From: Marinilabiliaceae bacterium UBA5488
Lineage (GTDB): Bacteria; Bacteroidota; Bacteroidia; Bacteroidales; Marinilabiliaceae
Assembly (NCBI GenBank): GCA_002427105.1
Contig: DIPM01000021.1
Location: forward strand, 64,027-128,026
DNA length: 64,000 nucleotides
Reading direction: 5' to 3'
The notes beneath the pieces were generated by a model. The model was not told the DNA's origin and searched no databases. It was given only the letters and a program-made list of their open reading frames with translations. Shown piece after piece: positions 34,099-43,348 of this stretch (within the stretch, counting starts at the first letter, position 1; every line of letters starts with the position of its first letter). Made by a program: the position numbers and the translations under genes.

Positions 34099-34932
34099 AT
34101 GGACTCCCTAAATCATAGCATCATAGTTCCTTACGACTTCACTGAAGTGGCCATGAATGCTGTTGCTCATGCGGTTAACCTATCAAAGAGCTTCAATACT
34201 GGAGTAACCCTCCTGCATATTGTAAAGAAGGAATCGGAAAAGAAAGAAATGGAACAACAGCTTGAGGCTGAGCTCCAAAAAATCCACGAAATCTACAATG
34301 TCAAACCCGTAGGTCTTATCAAAGAAGGTACTATCTTCAAAACAATTAATCAGGTTGCCCACGAAATTGATGCGACTATGATTGTTATGGGGACTCATGG
34401 AATGAAAGGATTACAGAAAGTTACCGGCAGCTGGGCTCTGAAAGTTATTGTAGGTTCCAGAATTCCTTTTTTAGTGATTCAGGATCCGCCGAAAGTTAAA
34501 GGAAATGCAATAAAGCTGGTATTTCCGGTCGATTTTAAGACCGAAAATAAGGAGAAGTTGAAATACGTTCAATTAATGTCAAAATATTTCCCTTCCAAAA
34601 CCCTCCTCTTCTCGGCAACTTCCAAAGAGGGCGTTGTTGATCCCAGGACAAAGGCCAACCTGGTTTTCTGTAAGACATTTATGGAAGAGAAAAATATTGA
34701 TTATGAGTTGGTTCTCTCTAAAAACGAATCTTCATTCAGTCAGGAAACCATAGAGTTTGCCAAAGAACGAGAAGCCGACATAATAATTATAATGACTACA
34801 AGAGATATCGCTTTCCATGACTACGTTTTGGGAGCTCAGGAACAGTACATGATAGCCAACAGTGCAAAAATCCCTGTTATGGTAATCAACCCGCGTACTG
34901 ACCTTATGAAATACGGTTACGGAAGTTTATAA
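34099..34932 (+). CDS. Universal stress protein with tandem Usp domains
   Basis: Two Usp folds are joined: residues 1-145, with VPYDFTEVAMNAVAHA and the nucleotide-loop segment MGTHGMKGLQKVTGSWA, and residues 150-277, with IIIIMTTRDIAFHDYVLG. The first domain has a Gly-rich loop compatible with ATP binding. The second is degenerate. Usp proteins respond to starvation and redox or envelope stress. It is monocistronic with a strong terminator. Confidence 0.92.
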   Translation: MDSLNHSIIVPYDFTEVAMNAVAHAVNLSKSFNTGVTLLHIVKKESEKKEMEQQLEAELQKIHEIYNVKPVGLIKEGTIFKTINQVAHEIDATMIVMGTHGMKGLQKVTGSWALKVIVGSRIPFLVIQDPPKVKGNAIKLVFPVDFKTENKEKLKYVQLMSKYFPSKTLLFSATSKEGVVDPRTKANLVFCKTFMEEKNIDYELVLSKNESSFSQETIEFAKEREADIIIIMTTRDIAFHDYVLGAQEQYMIANSAKIPVMVINPRTDLMKYGYGSL

Positions 34933-34956
34933 AACAGCCTTGATAAATCACTAGTA

Positions 34957-34990
34957 AAAGCCCTCTTGAATTGTTCAAAAGGGCTTTTTA
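34957..34990 (+). terminator. Terminator after the universal stress gene
   Basis: The AAAGCCCT arm pairs with AGGGCTTT, extended by TTGAA/TTCAA, and is followed by a T run into ACTTTT. Confidence 0.85.
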
Positions 34991-35131
34991 CTTTTCAACC
35001 CCAGCCATAAACCAAAGGATATTTTTCAGCCTGAGCTCAGTGTCTAAACTTTTTCTTATTTTCGCAATAAAAACTTATCTTTCCGGTTAATCAAGCAAAC
35101 AAGACAAGTTGTCAAACTATTCAACACGCTG

Positions 35132-35707
35132 ATGAAAATATTATTTGCCTCTCATAATACACACAAGATAAGCGAACTCAGACAGCTGCTGCCGGCCAGG
35201 GTCGAATTAGTTTCCCTGGCAGATTTCAACTATCTCGATGAAATTGAGGAAACAGGGAAAGACTTAATGGAAAATGCATTTATCAAAGCCCGTACGGTAT
35301 ATTCCTTATTCAAGTTGAATACAATAGCCGACGATACCGGCCTGGAGGTAGAAGCGCTCGGCGGCGCCCCGGGTGTAATGTCAGCACGCTATGCCGGTGA
35401 AGGGAAAAGAAGCGAAGATAATATCAGGAAGCTATTAAAAGAACTCGATGGAGTAACTAACAGAAAGGCGCGGTTCAGAACTGTTATATCACTTATCAAC
35501 AATGGGAAAGAGTATGCCTTTGAAGGAGTAATAAACGGTACAATAACAGACAGTCCTTCAGGCAAAGAAGGCTTTGGTTATGACCCCATTTTCAAACCGG
35601 ATGGTTATAATCTTTGTTTTGCTGAAATGGATTCTGCCACCAAAAGCAGTATAAGCCATCGAGGCCTGGCAGTCAGGCAACTGACAAGCTTTATTAGTAA
35701 GCTTTAG
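35132..35707 (+). CDS. rdgB: Non-canonical purine NTP pyrophosphatase (RdgB/HAM1)
   Basis: The enzyme hydrolyses dITP, ITP and XTP to monophosphates, keeping deaminated purines out of DNA and RNA. The 191 residues show the nucleotide-binding SHNTHKISEL start, the metal and catalytic region ADDTGLEVEAL with GAPGVMSARYAG, and the base-pocket segments EGFGYDPIF and SHRGLAVRQL. It is 34 bases upstream of the PorZ gene and is probably co-transcribed. Confidence 0.96.
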   Translation: MKILFASHNTHKISELRQLLPARVELVSLADFNYLDEIEETGKDLMENAFIKARTVYSLFKLNTIADDTGLEVEALGGAPGVMSARYAGEGKRSEDNIRKLLKELDGVTNRKARFRTVISLINNGKEYAFEGVINGTITDSPSGKEGFGYDPIFKPDGYNLCFAEMDSATKSSISHRGLAVRQLTSFISKL

Positions 35708-35741
35708 CTTTACCCTATTACGTATATGAACTGACTATTTT

Positions 35742-38204
35742 ATGAGACTTATAAATTCATACCATATTAAATACTACTTGAAACAGCTGGCAGCAGTGCT
35801 TTTATTAAGCACTATACCCTTCGTTTCGCACGCTCAAACAGACCACCGGGCGAAAGTGGGCGAATGGGAAACATATTTTGCATATAACCAGGTTAGTCAG
35901 TTAGTTGAGACCCCCGACAGAATCGTAGGTGCTACCCGATTAGGCCTCATAATTATTGAAAAATCTGACCACTCAGTCCGCACCCTCTCAAAAGTCAATG
36001 GCCTGTCTGATTATTTTATTTCTGCAATAGGCTACAACAGCTATGACCAGAGCATTCTTATCGGTTATGAAAACGGGAATATTGATTTGCTTCGAAAAGA
36101 TAGAATTGACAATGTAAATGACCTGAAAATAAAGCAGCTTGATTCAAACAAAACAATTAACCATTTCCTTCCCTTCGGGGATAGAGTGTTGATAGCTACC
36201 AACTTCGGAATTATGGTTCTAAACCCCGCCTCAAAAGAAATTCTATCAACCTACTACATTGGCGACAATGCCTCCGATTTAAAAATCAACAAACTGGCAA
36301 TAGATAACGATTATATATATGCAGCTACGGCAAGTGGAATCAGACGAGTATTAAAAAATGCTGCCAACATCCATGTTTATGAGGCATGGGAGCTCTTCTC
36401 GCCTGACCAGAATGAATACTCGTCAATACTCAATTTTGCCGGTGGAATAGTAGCAAGCATGGGAGCAAAAGGGGGAACAAATACTCTATACCGCTTTGAT
36501 GAAGGAATAGCCACTTCAGTGGGCTCTCTGCCGGGCTTCTATAACTTAAGCCCTGCAAGCGACAAGATGCTGGTGGCTCTAAACTCAGGTATCCGAATCT
36601 ATAACTCTTCTCTGGACTCTTTTGTAAGCTACGGAAAGCCTAAAATTGCAGATGTTGATGAAAGTGCTGCCTACAGAGACGTGCTTTTATCGGTTGATGG
36701 AGAATTATGGGCTGCACATAACTCAATGGGCATACTTAACAACAGAGGTGCGGCAAACTGGGATAGATATCTGCCAAACGGACCCTACAGCAACCGGGCT
36801 AACAGTATTAAATTTGTGGATGAAACCTTATTGCTGGTGCCGGGTGGCGTCAACTCCGGATGGAACAATCTAAGCATTGCTCCCTCCATTTCATTCCTTT
36901 CTAATACCGGATGGAAACATTTAACTGTCAAAAGCTCACCTCTGCTGAGTGGCTCAAGGGATCTCTTGTCAATAATTCCCAATCCGAACAATCCTGATAA
37001 TGTCTTTATCTCATCATGGGGCAGCGGTGTCTTTGAACTTGATTCGGTTCAATCCCGGCCAAGCGTTATTCACAATCATTTTACCAGTAATGACGGATTT
37101 CAAAATATCTTTCCAAACGATTCACGATATGTTAGAGTGGCTGCAGGAGTCTTTGATAAAAACAATACCCTGTGGTTGCCTAACTCTAGCGTACAACATG
37201 GCCTGGTTGCATATTTCCCTTCTGACCAGAGCTGGAAAAGATACTCCTACAACGCCATTAACAATGTCTTTACTTTAACACATTTCTTAGCAACTTCCAA
37301 CGGAGATATATGGTCGGCAGTGGTCAGGGTAGGTGCTCAGAGCAGTACCGGATTTACCGCCTCAACTCTGGGTCTCTTTATTTGGAATGATAATGGCACT
37401 CCGAAAAACGAAAGTGACGACAGGTACAAGAGTGTAGTTCCGAAAGCCTACGACAGCGATAAAAGAAACCAGGGGCACATAGAGCTCTGGGATGAGGAAG
37501 GAGCTGTAATATCAAACAGAATTTCAGCCTTGGCTGAGGATCATAAGGGCTATATTTGGATAGGAACAGACGACGGGATAGTCGTTCAGTACCAGCCTCA
37601 AACAATTCTTAGCCGCGAAAAACCGCTGTTTTCAAAAATTAAAATAGCCCGTAATGATGGCACTTTAACGGCTGATTATCTTTTAGACAAAAAAATGATT
37701 ACCTCAATTGTTGTAGATCCTGCAAATAGAAAATGGATAGGAACTGAAGGCTTTGGTGTCTATTTAGTGTCGGATGACGGATCCAGACAAGTCGAGGCTT
37801 TTACAAGCGAAAACTCACCCCTGCCTTCTGATTACATAAATGCCATAACAATAGATGAAAGAAGCGGAAGGGTGTTTATTGCAACAGGAGAAGGCTTGGT
37901 TTCTTTTAAAGGCAGCGCCATAAAGGGCAGCAAGGACTATTCCGAAATGTACGCTTTTCCAAACCCCGTGAGGCCTGAGTACAGAGGTAATATTACCATT
38001 ACAGGTCTGGTAGCAGGAACCACAGTTAAAATTACAGATGTAGCAGGAAGACTGGTGCACGAAACTGTTTCAGTGGGTGGACAAGCCTTTTGGGATGGAC
38101 GCAACTTATGGGGAGATGAAGTTAAAACAGGCGTCTATCTTGTCTTTGTTGCCAACGACGACGGGTCTGTGTCGGGGGTAACAAAAATAGCAGTCGTCAG
38201 GTAG
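35742..38204 (+). CDS. porZ: PorZ-like type IX secretion component
   Basis: PorZ is a surface part of the T9SS attachment complex (PorU-V-Q-Z) which handles the lipopolysaccharide used to anchor cargo. After a signal peptide (about 1-31, ending SHA), residues 40-690 contain two-component-regulator-like propeller repeats (GATRLGLIII, IGYENGNIDLL, YIWIGTDDGIVV, KWIGTEGFGVYLV). The end has a sorting-type domain, beginning YAFPNPVRPEY. The 820-aa length fits. The two T9SS cargo proteins at 7038 and 12276 would depend on such a complex. Confidence 0.85.
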   Translation: MRLINSYHIKYYLKQLAAVLLLSTIPFVSHAQTDHRAKVGEWETYFAYNQVSQLVETPDRIVGATRLGLIIIEKSDHSVRTLSKVNGLSDYFISAIGYNSYDQSILIGYENGNIDLLRKDRIDNVNDLKIKQLDSNKTINHFLPFGDRVLIATNFGIMVLNPASKEILSTYYIGDNASDLKINKLAIDNDYIYAATASGIRRVLKNAANIHVYEAWELFSPDQNEYSSILNFAGGIVASMGAKGGTNTLYRFDEGIATSVGSLPGFYNLSPASDKMLVALNSGIRIYNSSLDSFVSYGKPKIADVDESAAYRDVLLSVDGELWAAHNSMGILNNRGAANWDRYLPNGPYSNRANSIKFVDETLLLVPGGVNSGWNNLSIAPSISFLSNTGWKHLTVKSSPLLSGSRDLLSIIPNPNNPDNVFISSWGSGVFELDSVQSRPSVIHNHFTSNDGFQNIFPNDSRYVRVAAGVFDKNNTLWLPNSSVQHGLVAYFPSDQSWKRYSYNAINNVFTLTHFLATSNGDIWSAVVRVGAQSSTGFTASTLGLFIWNDNGTPKNESDDRYKSVVPKAYDSDKRNQGHIELWDEEGAVISNRISALAEDHKGYIWIGTDDGIVVQYQPQTILSREKPLFSKIKIARNDGTLTADYLLDKKMITSIVVDPANRKWIGTEGFGVYLVSDDGSRQVEAFTSENSPLPSDYINAITIDERSGRVFIATGEGLVSFKGSAIKGSKDYSEMYAFPNPVRPEYRGNITITGLVAGTTVKITDVAGRLVHETVSVGGQAFWDGRNLWGDEVKTGVYLVFVANDDGSVSGVTKIAVVR

Positions 38205-38236
38205 TTGGAATCAGGAATAAATTAAAATAATGAAGT

Positions 38237-40957
38237 ATGCCCGGAAAGCAAATTACAATTGCAGGAATCGTGTTGCTCTGTGCAATTATTATATCATCAA
38301 TAATTTATTTGCATAAGAATCAGCAATTTGATAACAATAACCCTGCTCTTGCCATACCGACCGGTTCGGCTTTTTTATTGCAGGTTAACAAACCCGAAGC
38401 TTTCAAAAAAGCTTTATTTTCAAACATAGAGTTTAAGGGCGAGTTGGCAAAATTTGAGCATTACCAATATGTTATAGAACTGCTTAGCCACATCGACTCA
38501 TCCGCCTTTTTCGCCAGCCCCATCGCCGCGAAAGTTCTTGCAAGACCATATATAATTTCCTTTCTAAATGATTCAGACACTAGCCGCCAATGGCTCTACA
38601 GTAGCACTCTTCAAAGCCGCTCAGAAATATCCGAGTGGAATAAAGAATTAGAAAAATTAAAGAGCTCAACAAGCACAGTAAAATCTTCAGAAGGCAAAAC
38701 CTTCCACATCAGAAAAAAAGACGGTTGGCCACTTGATGCATATATTGCCCAATACAACGGCAATCTAATTCTGTCGCCTTCGCCCTCAGTGATTGAGTTG
38801 TCGATAAGTGCCCTTAGAAGAAAACAATCGCTGGCACATCTTCCCGACTTCCGGCAACTTCAGAAACAAAGCTCTCCATCCGGCCAGGCCATCCTTTTTG
38901 TAAACTATGCAAACCTTGCCAAGTATTCAAAGGACGCTCTTAAGCTCCCGATGCTGCCTAAGTTTGCTGCCTGGACCGAACTCGATGTGGATATTCGCAA
39001 AGACGCTGTTTATCTGAACGGATTCACTCTAGGGAAAGAAGACTCTTTCGCAGCCATCTTCAAAGGCATAGAGCCGCAAAAATCCGAAATTGCCTCTATC
39101 CTTCCCGCCTCTACGCGTTTTATGGTCTCATATTCCTTAGCCTCAAGCAGTCATTTCAAAGACAGACTTAATGCCTATATAAGCTCTTCAGATAGCACTG
39201 ATGCCATCAACTCTCTGAAGCTGAAGTTTGAAACGCGCCATAAAGAACAATTTGATGAGCTTTTCTTTTCAATCATTGACGGCGAAGGGGCATTTGTATA
39301 TGCAGCTGAAACAGCAGCCGACAGCTATCAACCCTTGCTTCTGTTCAGCACAACAGGTCAAACCCAGGCGCTCGAAACAATGCAGAAGCTGATGAAAAAT
39401 AACAGGCAAAGCACCGAGCCTGCACAATGGGTACAACTTGACGACCAAACCCGCTTCCCGGTTTATAGAACGCCCGAGACTACTATAATTAAGGAGTATT
39501 GGGGCTGCCTGTTTCCGGAAGTTCCGGCTAAATACTTCAGCTTTTACAGGAACTATATAATTTTTGCCGATGAAATTTCCGCAATAAATCAAGTTGTTTA
39601 TGCAAATATCCTAAACAAGACCCTGGCTAGCCACCCATATTTCGTATCCTTCGCAGAAAACTTCTCCTACCGCGAAAATTTCTTTGTTTTCTGCGAGATC
39701 GGTCACATATTCAAACTTTCAAAAGACAGGCTCAACAAAGCTGTGTTTAACCCTACCAACGAACAAAACAACGCTCTTAACAACTTTTACGGAATCGGAG
39801 TACAGCTGTCATCAACTTCAGATTTAATATACACTTCGGTTTACGCCAACTACACACCTCATCGCGACAAAGAACCACGAACAATCTGGCAAAGCCGCCT
39901 CGACTCCACGATAGTAGGCAAACCGGCCCTGGTTGACAACCACAACACGGGAGATAAGGAAATAATGGTTCAGGATAATAAGAATAACCTCTATCTTATC
40001 AACAGCATGGGTCGGGTTCTTTGGAAACGACCCCTGGACGGAATCATTTTAAGCGAAATCTTTCAGATAGATTATTACAAGAATAATAAGTTTCAATATC
40101 TCTTTAATACGGAAGATAAAATATATATCCTCGATAGAAACGGAAACCACGTGGCCCGCTATCCTTTATCATTGCCGTCGAAGGCCGCAAACGGACTCAA
40201 TATCTTTGACTATGATAATGATAAAGAATACAGAATATTTATAGCCCTGGACGACAAAAAGATTCACCTCTTCGACAAAACCGGGAATATTAATCCCGGT
40301 TGGGTCTATCCTCAATACGAGGGAAAAGTGACCCGGCCTGTTCAGCATTTCACAACACAGGGGCGCGACTACATAGTATTCAGCGATGAATACCGAAATT
40401 ATATACTCGATAGGCGCGGCGAAATCAGGGTAAAGCCCTCGACGGCTTTTATCCGAAACGACAATTCTCAGTTCTACCTGCAGGGACGTAATACCGACAA
40501 ACCTTTATTGCTTACCAGCACTAAGGACGGAGAGCTTGCCTCCATTGAACTGCCCTCAGGAAAAACTACCATTGCCAAACTAATGGATGCACCTTCCCCC
40601 CATCATTTTGTTCTGATTAATGAAAACTCACCTAATCCTGAGTACCTGCTTACCTCCGAGAAAGAAATGATTCTATTTGATAAAAATAGAAACGAGATAA
40701 TGAAGGTGTCTTTTGACAACGAAATCTTCCCCATGGCCGATATTTACAGTTTCTCGGCTAGCGACACCAAGTTTGGTGTTGTTGAAAAAAGCGGAGGCAA
40801 GATTCATCTTATAAACAAGGATGGGAGCAGCTATCAGGGCTTCCCCCTAAAAGCGATTAGCCGCTTTAGCATAGGCTTTTTAAAATCATCTGCCTATCGT
40901 TTTAACCTGATAACAGGCGGAGAGTACAACTATTTGTATAACTACCGTGTTGAATAG
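38237..40957 (+). CDS. Large envelope protein of unknown function with propeller-like C-terminus
   Basis: The N-terminus has one membrane helix (about 6-25), then an approximately 500-residue soluble region resembling DUF3352-like proteins (IPTGSAFLLQVNKPEAF). From about 560, repeats of the form LID/NxxGxxxxx recur (YLINSMGRVLWKRPL, IYILDRNGNHVARYP, IHLFDKTGNINPGW, IHLINKDGSSYQGFP), suggesting a beta-propeller. It starts 33 bases after porZ, so it may share its operon and act in the same envelope process, but this is inferred from position only. Confidence 0.65.
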   Translation: MPGKQITIAGIVLLCAIIISSIIYLHKNQQFDNNNPALAIPTGSAFLLQVNKPEAFKKALFSNIEFKGELAKFEHYQYVIELLSHIDSSAFFASPIAAKVLARPYIISFLNDSDTSRQWLYSSTLQSRSEISEWNKELEKLKSSTSTVKSSEGKTFHIRKKDGWPLDAYIAQYNGNLILSPSPSVIELSISALRRKQSLAHLPDFRQLQKQSSPSGQAILFVNYANLAKYSKDALKLPMLPKFAAWTELDVDIRKDAVYLNGFTLGKEDSFAAIFKGIEPQKSEIASILPASTRFMVSYSLASSSHFKDRLNAYISSSDSTDAINSLKLKFETRHKEQFDELFFSIIDGEGAFVYAAETAADSYQPLLLFSTTGQTQALETMQKLMKNNRQSTEPAQWVQLDDQTRFPVYRTPETTIIKEYWGCLFPEVPAKYFSFYRNYIIFADEISAINQVVYANILNKTLASHPYFVSFAENFSYRENFFVFCEIGHIFKLSKDRLNKAVFNPTNEQNNALNNFYGIGVQLSSTSDLIYTSVYANYTPHRDKEPRTIWQSRLDSTIVGKPALVDNHNTGDKEIMVQDNKNNLYLINSMGRVLWKRPLDGIILSEIFQIDYYKNNKFQYLFNTEDKIYILDRNGNHVARYPLSLPSKAANGLNIFDYDNDKEYRIFIALDDKKIHLFDKTGNINPGWVYPQYEGKVTRPVQHFTTQGRDYIVFSDEYRNYILDRRGEIRVKPSTAFIRNDNSQFYLQGRNTDKPLLLTSTKDGELASIELPSGKTTIAKLMDAPSPHHFVLINENSPNPEYLLTSEKEMILFDKNRNEIMKVSFDNEIFPMADIYSFSASDTKFGVVEKSGGKIHLINKDGSSYQGFPLKAISRFSIGFLKSSAYRFNLITGGEYNYLYNYRVE

Positions 40958-40984
40958 TCATAACAATATTAAAACTGGCATACT

Positions 40985-41977
40985 ATGCAAAAGATAAAAT
41001 TTGGTGTTCTTAGCGTTTCTAACCATCTGATCAAAAGGATAATCCTTCCGCTTCAAAATCTGGAAAACTGCGAACTTTACGCGATTGCATCCCGGGATAA
41101 GGAAAAAGCCCAAATGGCAGCCGATGATTTTTCTATTCCCGTAGTGGCTGATAGTTACGAGGAGCTCATTGCCCGAACTGATATTGATGCAATATACATC
41201 CCCCTTCCCAACCACCTTCATGCCGAATGGGCCATCAAGGCTCTCAAAGCCGGGAAGCCCGTTCTATGCGAAAAACCCATTGCTATGGACGCGGCAGAAA
41301 CGCGAAAAATGATAGAGGCAGCGGATGAAACGAAGGTCCCGCTAATGGAAGCTTTTATGTACAAGTTTCATCCCATGTGGCGACACGTAAGGGATATTAT
41401 TCGCACTAACCAGATTGGCACTCTTTCGTTTATTCACACCACTTTTTCGTATAACAACCCCTCGCCTTTCAATATCAGAAACATTGCCGAATATGGCGGT
41501 GGAGGATTAATGGACATCGGCTGTTATGCTATTTCGGCTGCTCGCTTTTTGTCTTCTTCAGAACCCAAAAGAGTTATCTCACTTATAGCTTATGATGATG
41601 ACAACGGAACGGATATTCACAGCTCGGCACTCATGGACTTTGGGCACCTCCGGGCCTCGTTTCATGTTTCGACCCGTTCGGAGCCTTTCCAAAAAGTAGA
41701 TATTATCGGCTCGGCTGGTTCAATCACTATTCATGTGCCTTTTAACACCTATGTTGACACCCGGGCGCTTGTTACTGTTAGTACAGGTCAGGGCAGCAGA
41801 GATGTTCACTTCCCGATAGCCGATGCTTACGGCATTATGTTCAGGGAGTTTTCTGAGGCCTTGATAAACAAAGCGCCAATGCCCCTGCCTTTGAGCGATG
41901 CTCTCAACAATATGCTGGTAATAGATGCAATACGCGAATCGGCAGAGAGTCACAAGTGGGTTGATATTGCTTATTGA
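40985..41977 (+). CDS. Gfo/Idh/MocA-family oxidoreductase
   Basis: An NAD(P)-dependent dehydrogenase of sugars or inositols. The N-terminal Rossmann domain (1-120) contains ELYAIASRDKEKA and the diagnostic CEKPIAMD. The C-terminal substrate domain includes MEAFMYKFHPMW and GGGGLMDIGCYAI. The length of 330 is usual. The substrate is unknown, and no sugar operon is adjacent. Confidence 0.92.
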   Translation: MQKIKFGVLSVSNHLIKRIILPLQNLENCELYAIASRDKEKAQMAADDFSIPVVADSYEELIARTDIDAIYIPLPNHLHAEWAIKALKAGKPVLCEKPIAMDAAETRKMIEAADETKVPLMEAFMYKFHPMWRHVRDIIRTNQIGTLSFIHTTFSYNNPSPFNIRNIAEYGGGGLMDIGCYAISAARFLSSSEPKRVISLIAYDDDNGTDIHSSALMDFGHLRASFHVSTRSEPFQKVDIIGSAGSITIHVPFNTYVDTRALVTVSTGQGSRDVHFPIADAYGIMFREFSEALINKAPMPLPLSDALNNMLVIDAIRESAESHKWVDIAY

Positions 41978-42014
41978 AAGCATCAAACGCAGGATAATAA
42001 ACATAGATAGAGGA

Positions 42015-43265
42015 TTACTCCACTCTCTTTGTATCAACTATCTTGAATAGCTTATCGTTACGTCTTACCTTCTCCGGTACCGGCATCGAAAAGCGCTGCC
42101 CTTTAACCACCTCATCCACCGGCGCCAGATCAAAGCGGAGCTCCTGCACCTTTATCTCAAGCGCCCCGGTTGTAGGTCCCGTAATTAATATCTCATCGTT
42201 CACGCCAAGATTACGTGTCTCCATCACAAACTCTCCCACTCCAAGCTTTGGAAAATAGTTTGTTGCTTTGCCTATATATATCTTCTTTTTGGTAGCTAAA
42301 GAGCCGTAGTTGGCACTCCACTCGCCCAAACGCTGCCCGAGATAGTAGCCATCCCAAAATCCGCGGTTGAAAACGGTCGATAGCTTATTATCCCACTTCT
42401 CTATTCTCTCTTCGCCGTAACTACCGTCAAGGTATGCCCTGATCGCTTCGTCATAGTTTCTGCAGACCGTCTTAACATACTCGGGCCCTCTAGCTCTTCC
42501 CTCAATTTTAAATACCCGCACCCCGGCATCTATCATCTTATTCAGGAAGTGAATGGTTTTAAGATCTTTAGGCGACATTATATATTGATTGTCCACCTCC
42601 AGCTCATCGCCGCTCTCCTTCTCGGTCACCACGTAGCCACGCCTGCACGGCTGCAGGCATGCGCCTCTGTTTGCAGAGGAGTTCATCTGATGAAGACTTA
42701 TGTAACACTTCCCCGAAACAGCCATGCAGAGCGCGCCGTGAGCGAACATCTCAATCCGCACCGGCTCTCCTGCCGGACCCCGCACATCATCCCTTATTAT
42801 CGCCTCGTGAATGGCCTTTACCTGCTCCATATTAAGCTCACGCGCCAAAACCACAACGTCGGCAAACCTGCTGTAAAACTTCACTGCCTCAATATTCGAC
42901 ACATTGCTTTGAGTTGAGATATGAACCTCCATTCCCCGGCTGCGGGCGTACTCTATCGCAGCAATATCGCTGGCTATAACGGCTGATATATTGCTCTCAA
43001 CGGCTACGTCAACCATTCGCCGCATCTCGGCAAGCTCGCTGTCATACAGCGTAATGTTTAAGGTAAGATATGACTTCAACCCGTTATCGCGACAGATTGA
43101 CGCTATATTCATCAGATCGTCAGGCGAGAAATTGGCCGATGAGCGCGAACGCATATTCAAATTTCCGGCTCCGAAATAAACCGAATCCGCCCCTCCCTGT
43201 ATGGCAGCCATCAGCGACTCATACGAGCCGGCCGGCGCCATTATCTCAAAATCTTCCCGCTTCAT
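42015..43265 (-). CDS. U32 family protein (TrhP/YegQ-like)
   Basis: U32 proteins, once called peptidases, are iron-sulfur RNA-hydroxylation or ubiquinone-hydroxylation enzymes. The start EIMAPAGSYESLMAAIQGGADSVYFG fits the family (residues 7-32). The U32 signature is near 175-205, with Cys in GALCMAVSGKCY and GACLQPCRR, the expected cluster ligands. The 416-aa length and the C-terminal KIEGRARGPEYV and beta-barrel-like end fit the TrhP type, which makes 5-hydroxyuridine at tRNA position 34. The assignment to TrhP rather than another U32 branch is moderate. Confidence 0.85.
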   Translation of the reverse strand: MKREDFEIMAPAGSYESLMAAIQGGADSVYFGAGNLNMRSRSSANFSPDDLMNIASICRDNGLKSYLTLNITLYDSELAEMRRMVDVAVESNISAVIASDIAAIEYARSRGMEVHISTQSNVSNIEAVKFYSRFADVVVLARELNMEQVKAIHEAIIRDDVRGPAGEPVRIEMFAHGALCMAVSGKCYISLHQMNSSANRGACLQPCRRGYVVTEKESGDELEVDNQYIMSPKDLKTIHFLNKMIDAGVRVFKIEGRARGPEYVKTVCRNYDEAIRAYLDGSYGEERIEKWDNKLSTVFNRGFWDGYYLGQRLGEWSANYGSLATKKKIYIGKATNYFPKLGVGEFVMETRNLGVNDEILITGPTTGALEIKVQELRFDLAPVDEVVKGQRFSMPVPEKVRRNDKLFKIVDTKRVE

Positions 43266-43348
43266 TATTTCACAAAATTTCTATTCCTGATTCCATTCTG
43301 CTGTTTTCTTATACGGTTTTCCGTTTCCGTCTTCCGGCCTCCCTCATT

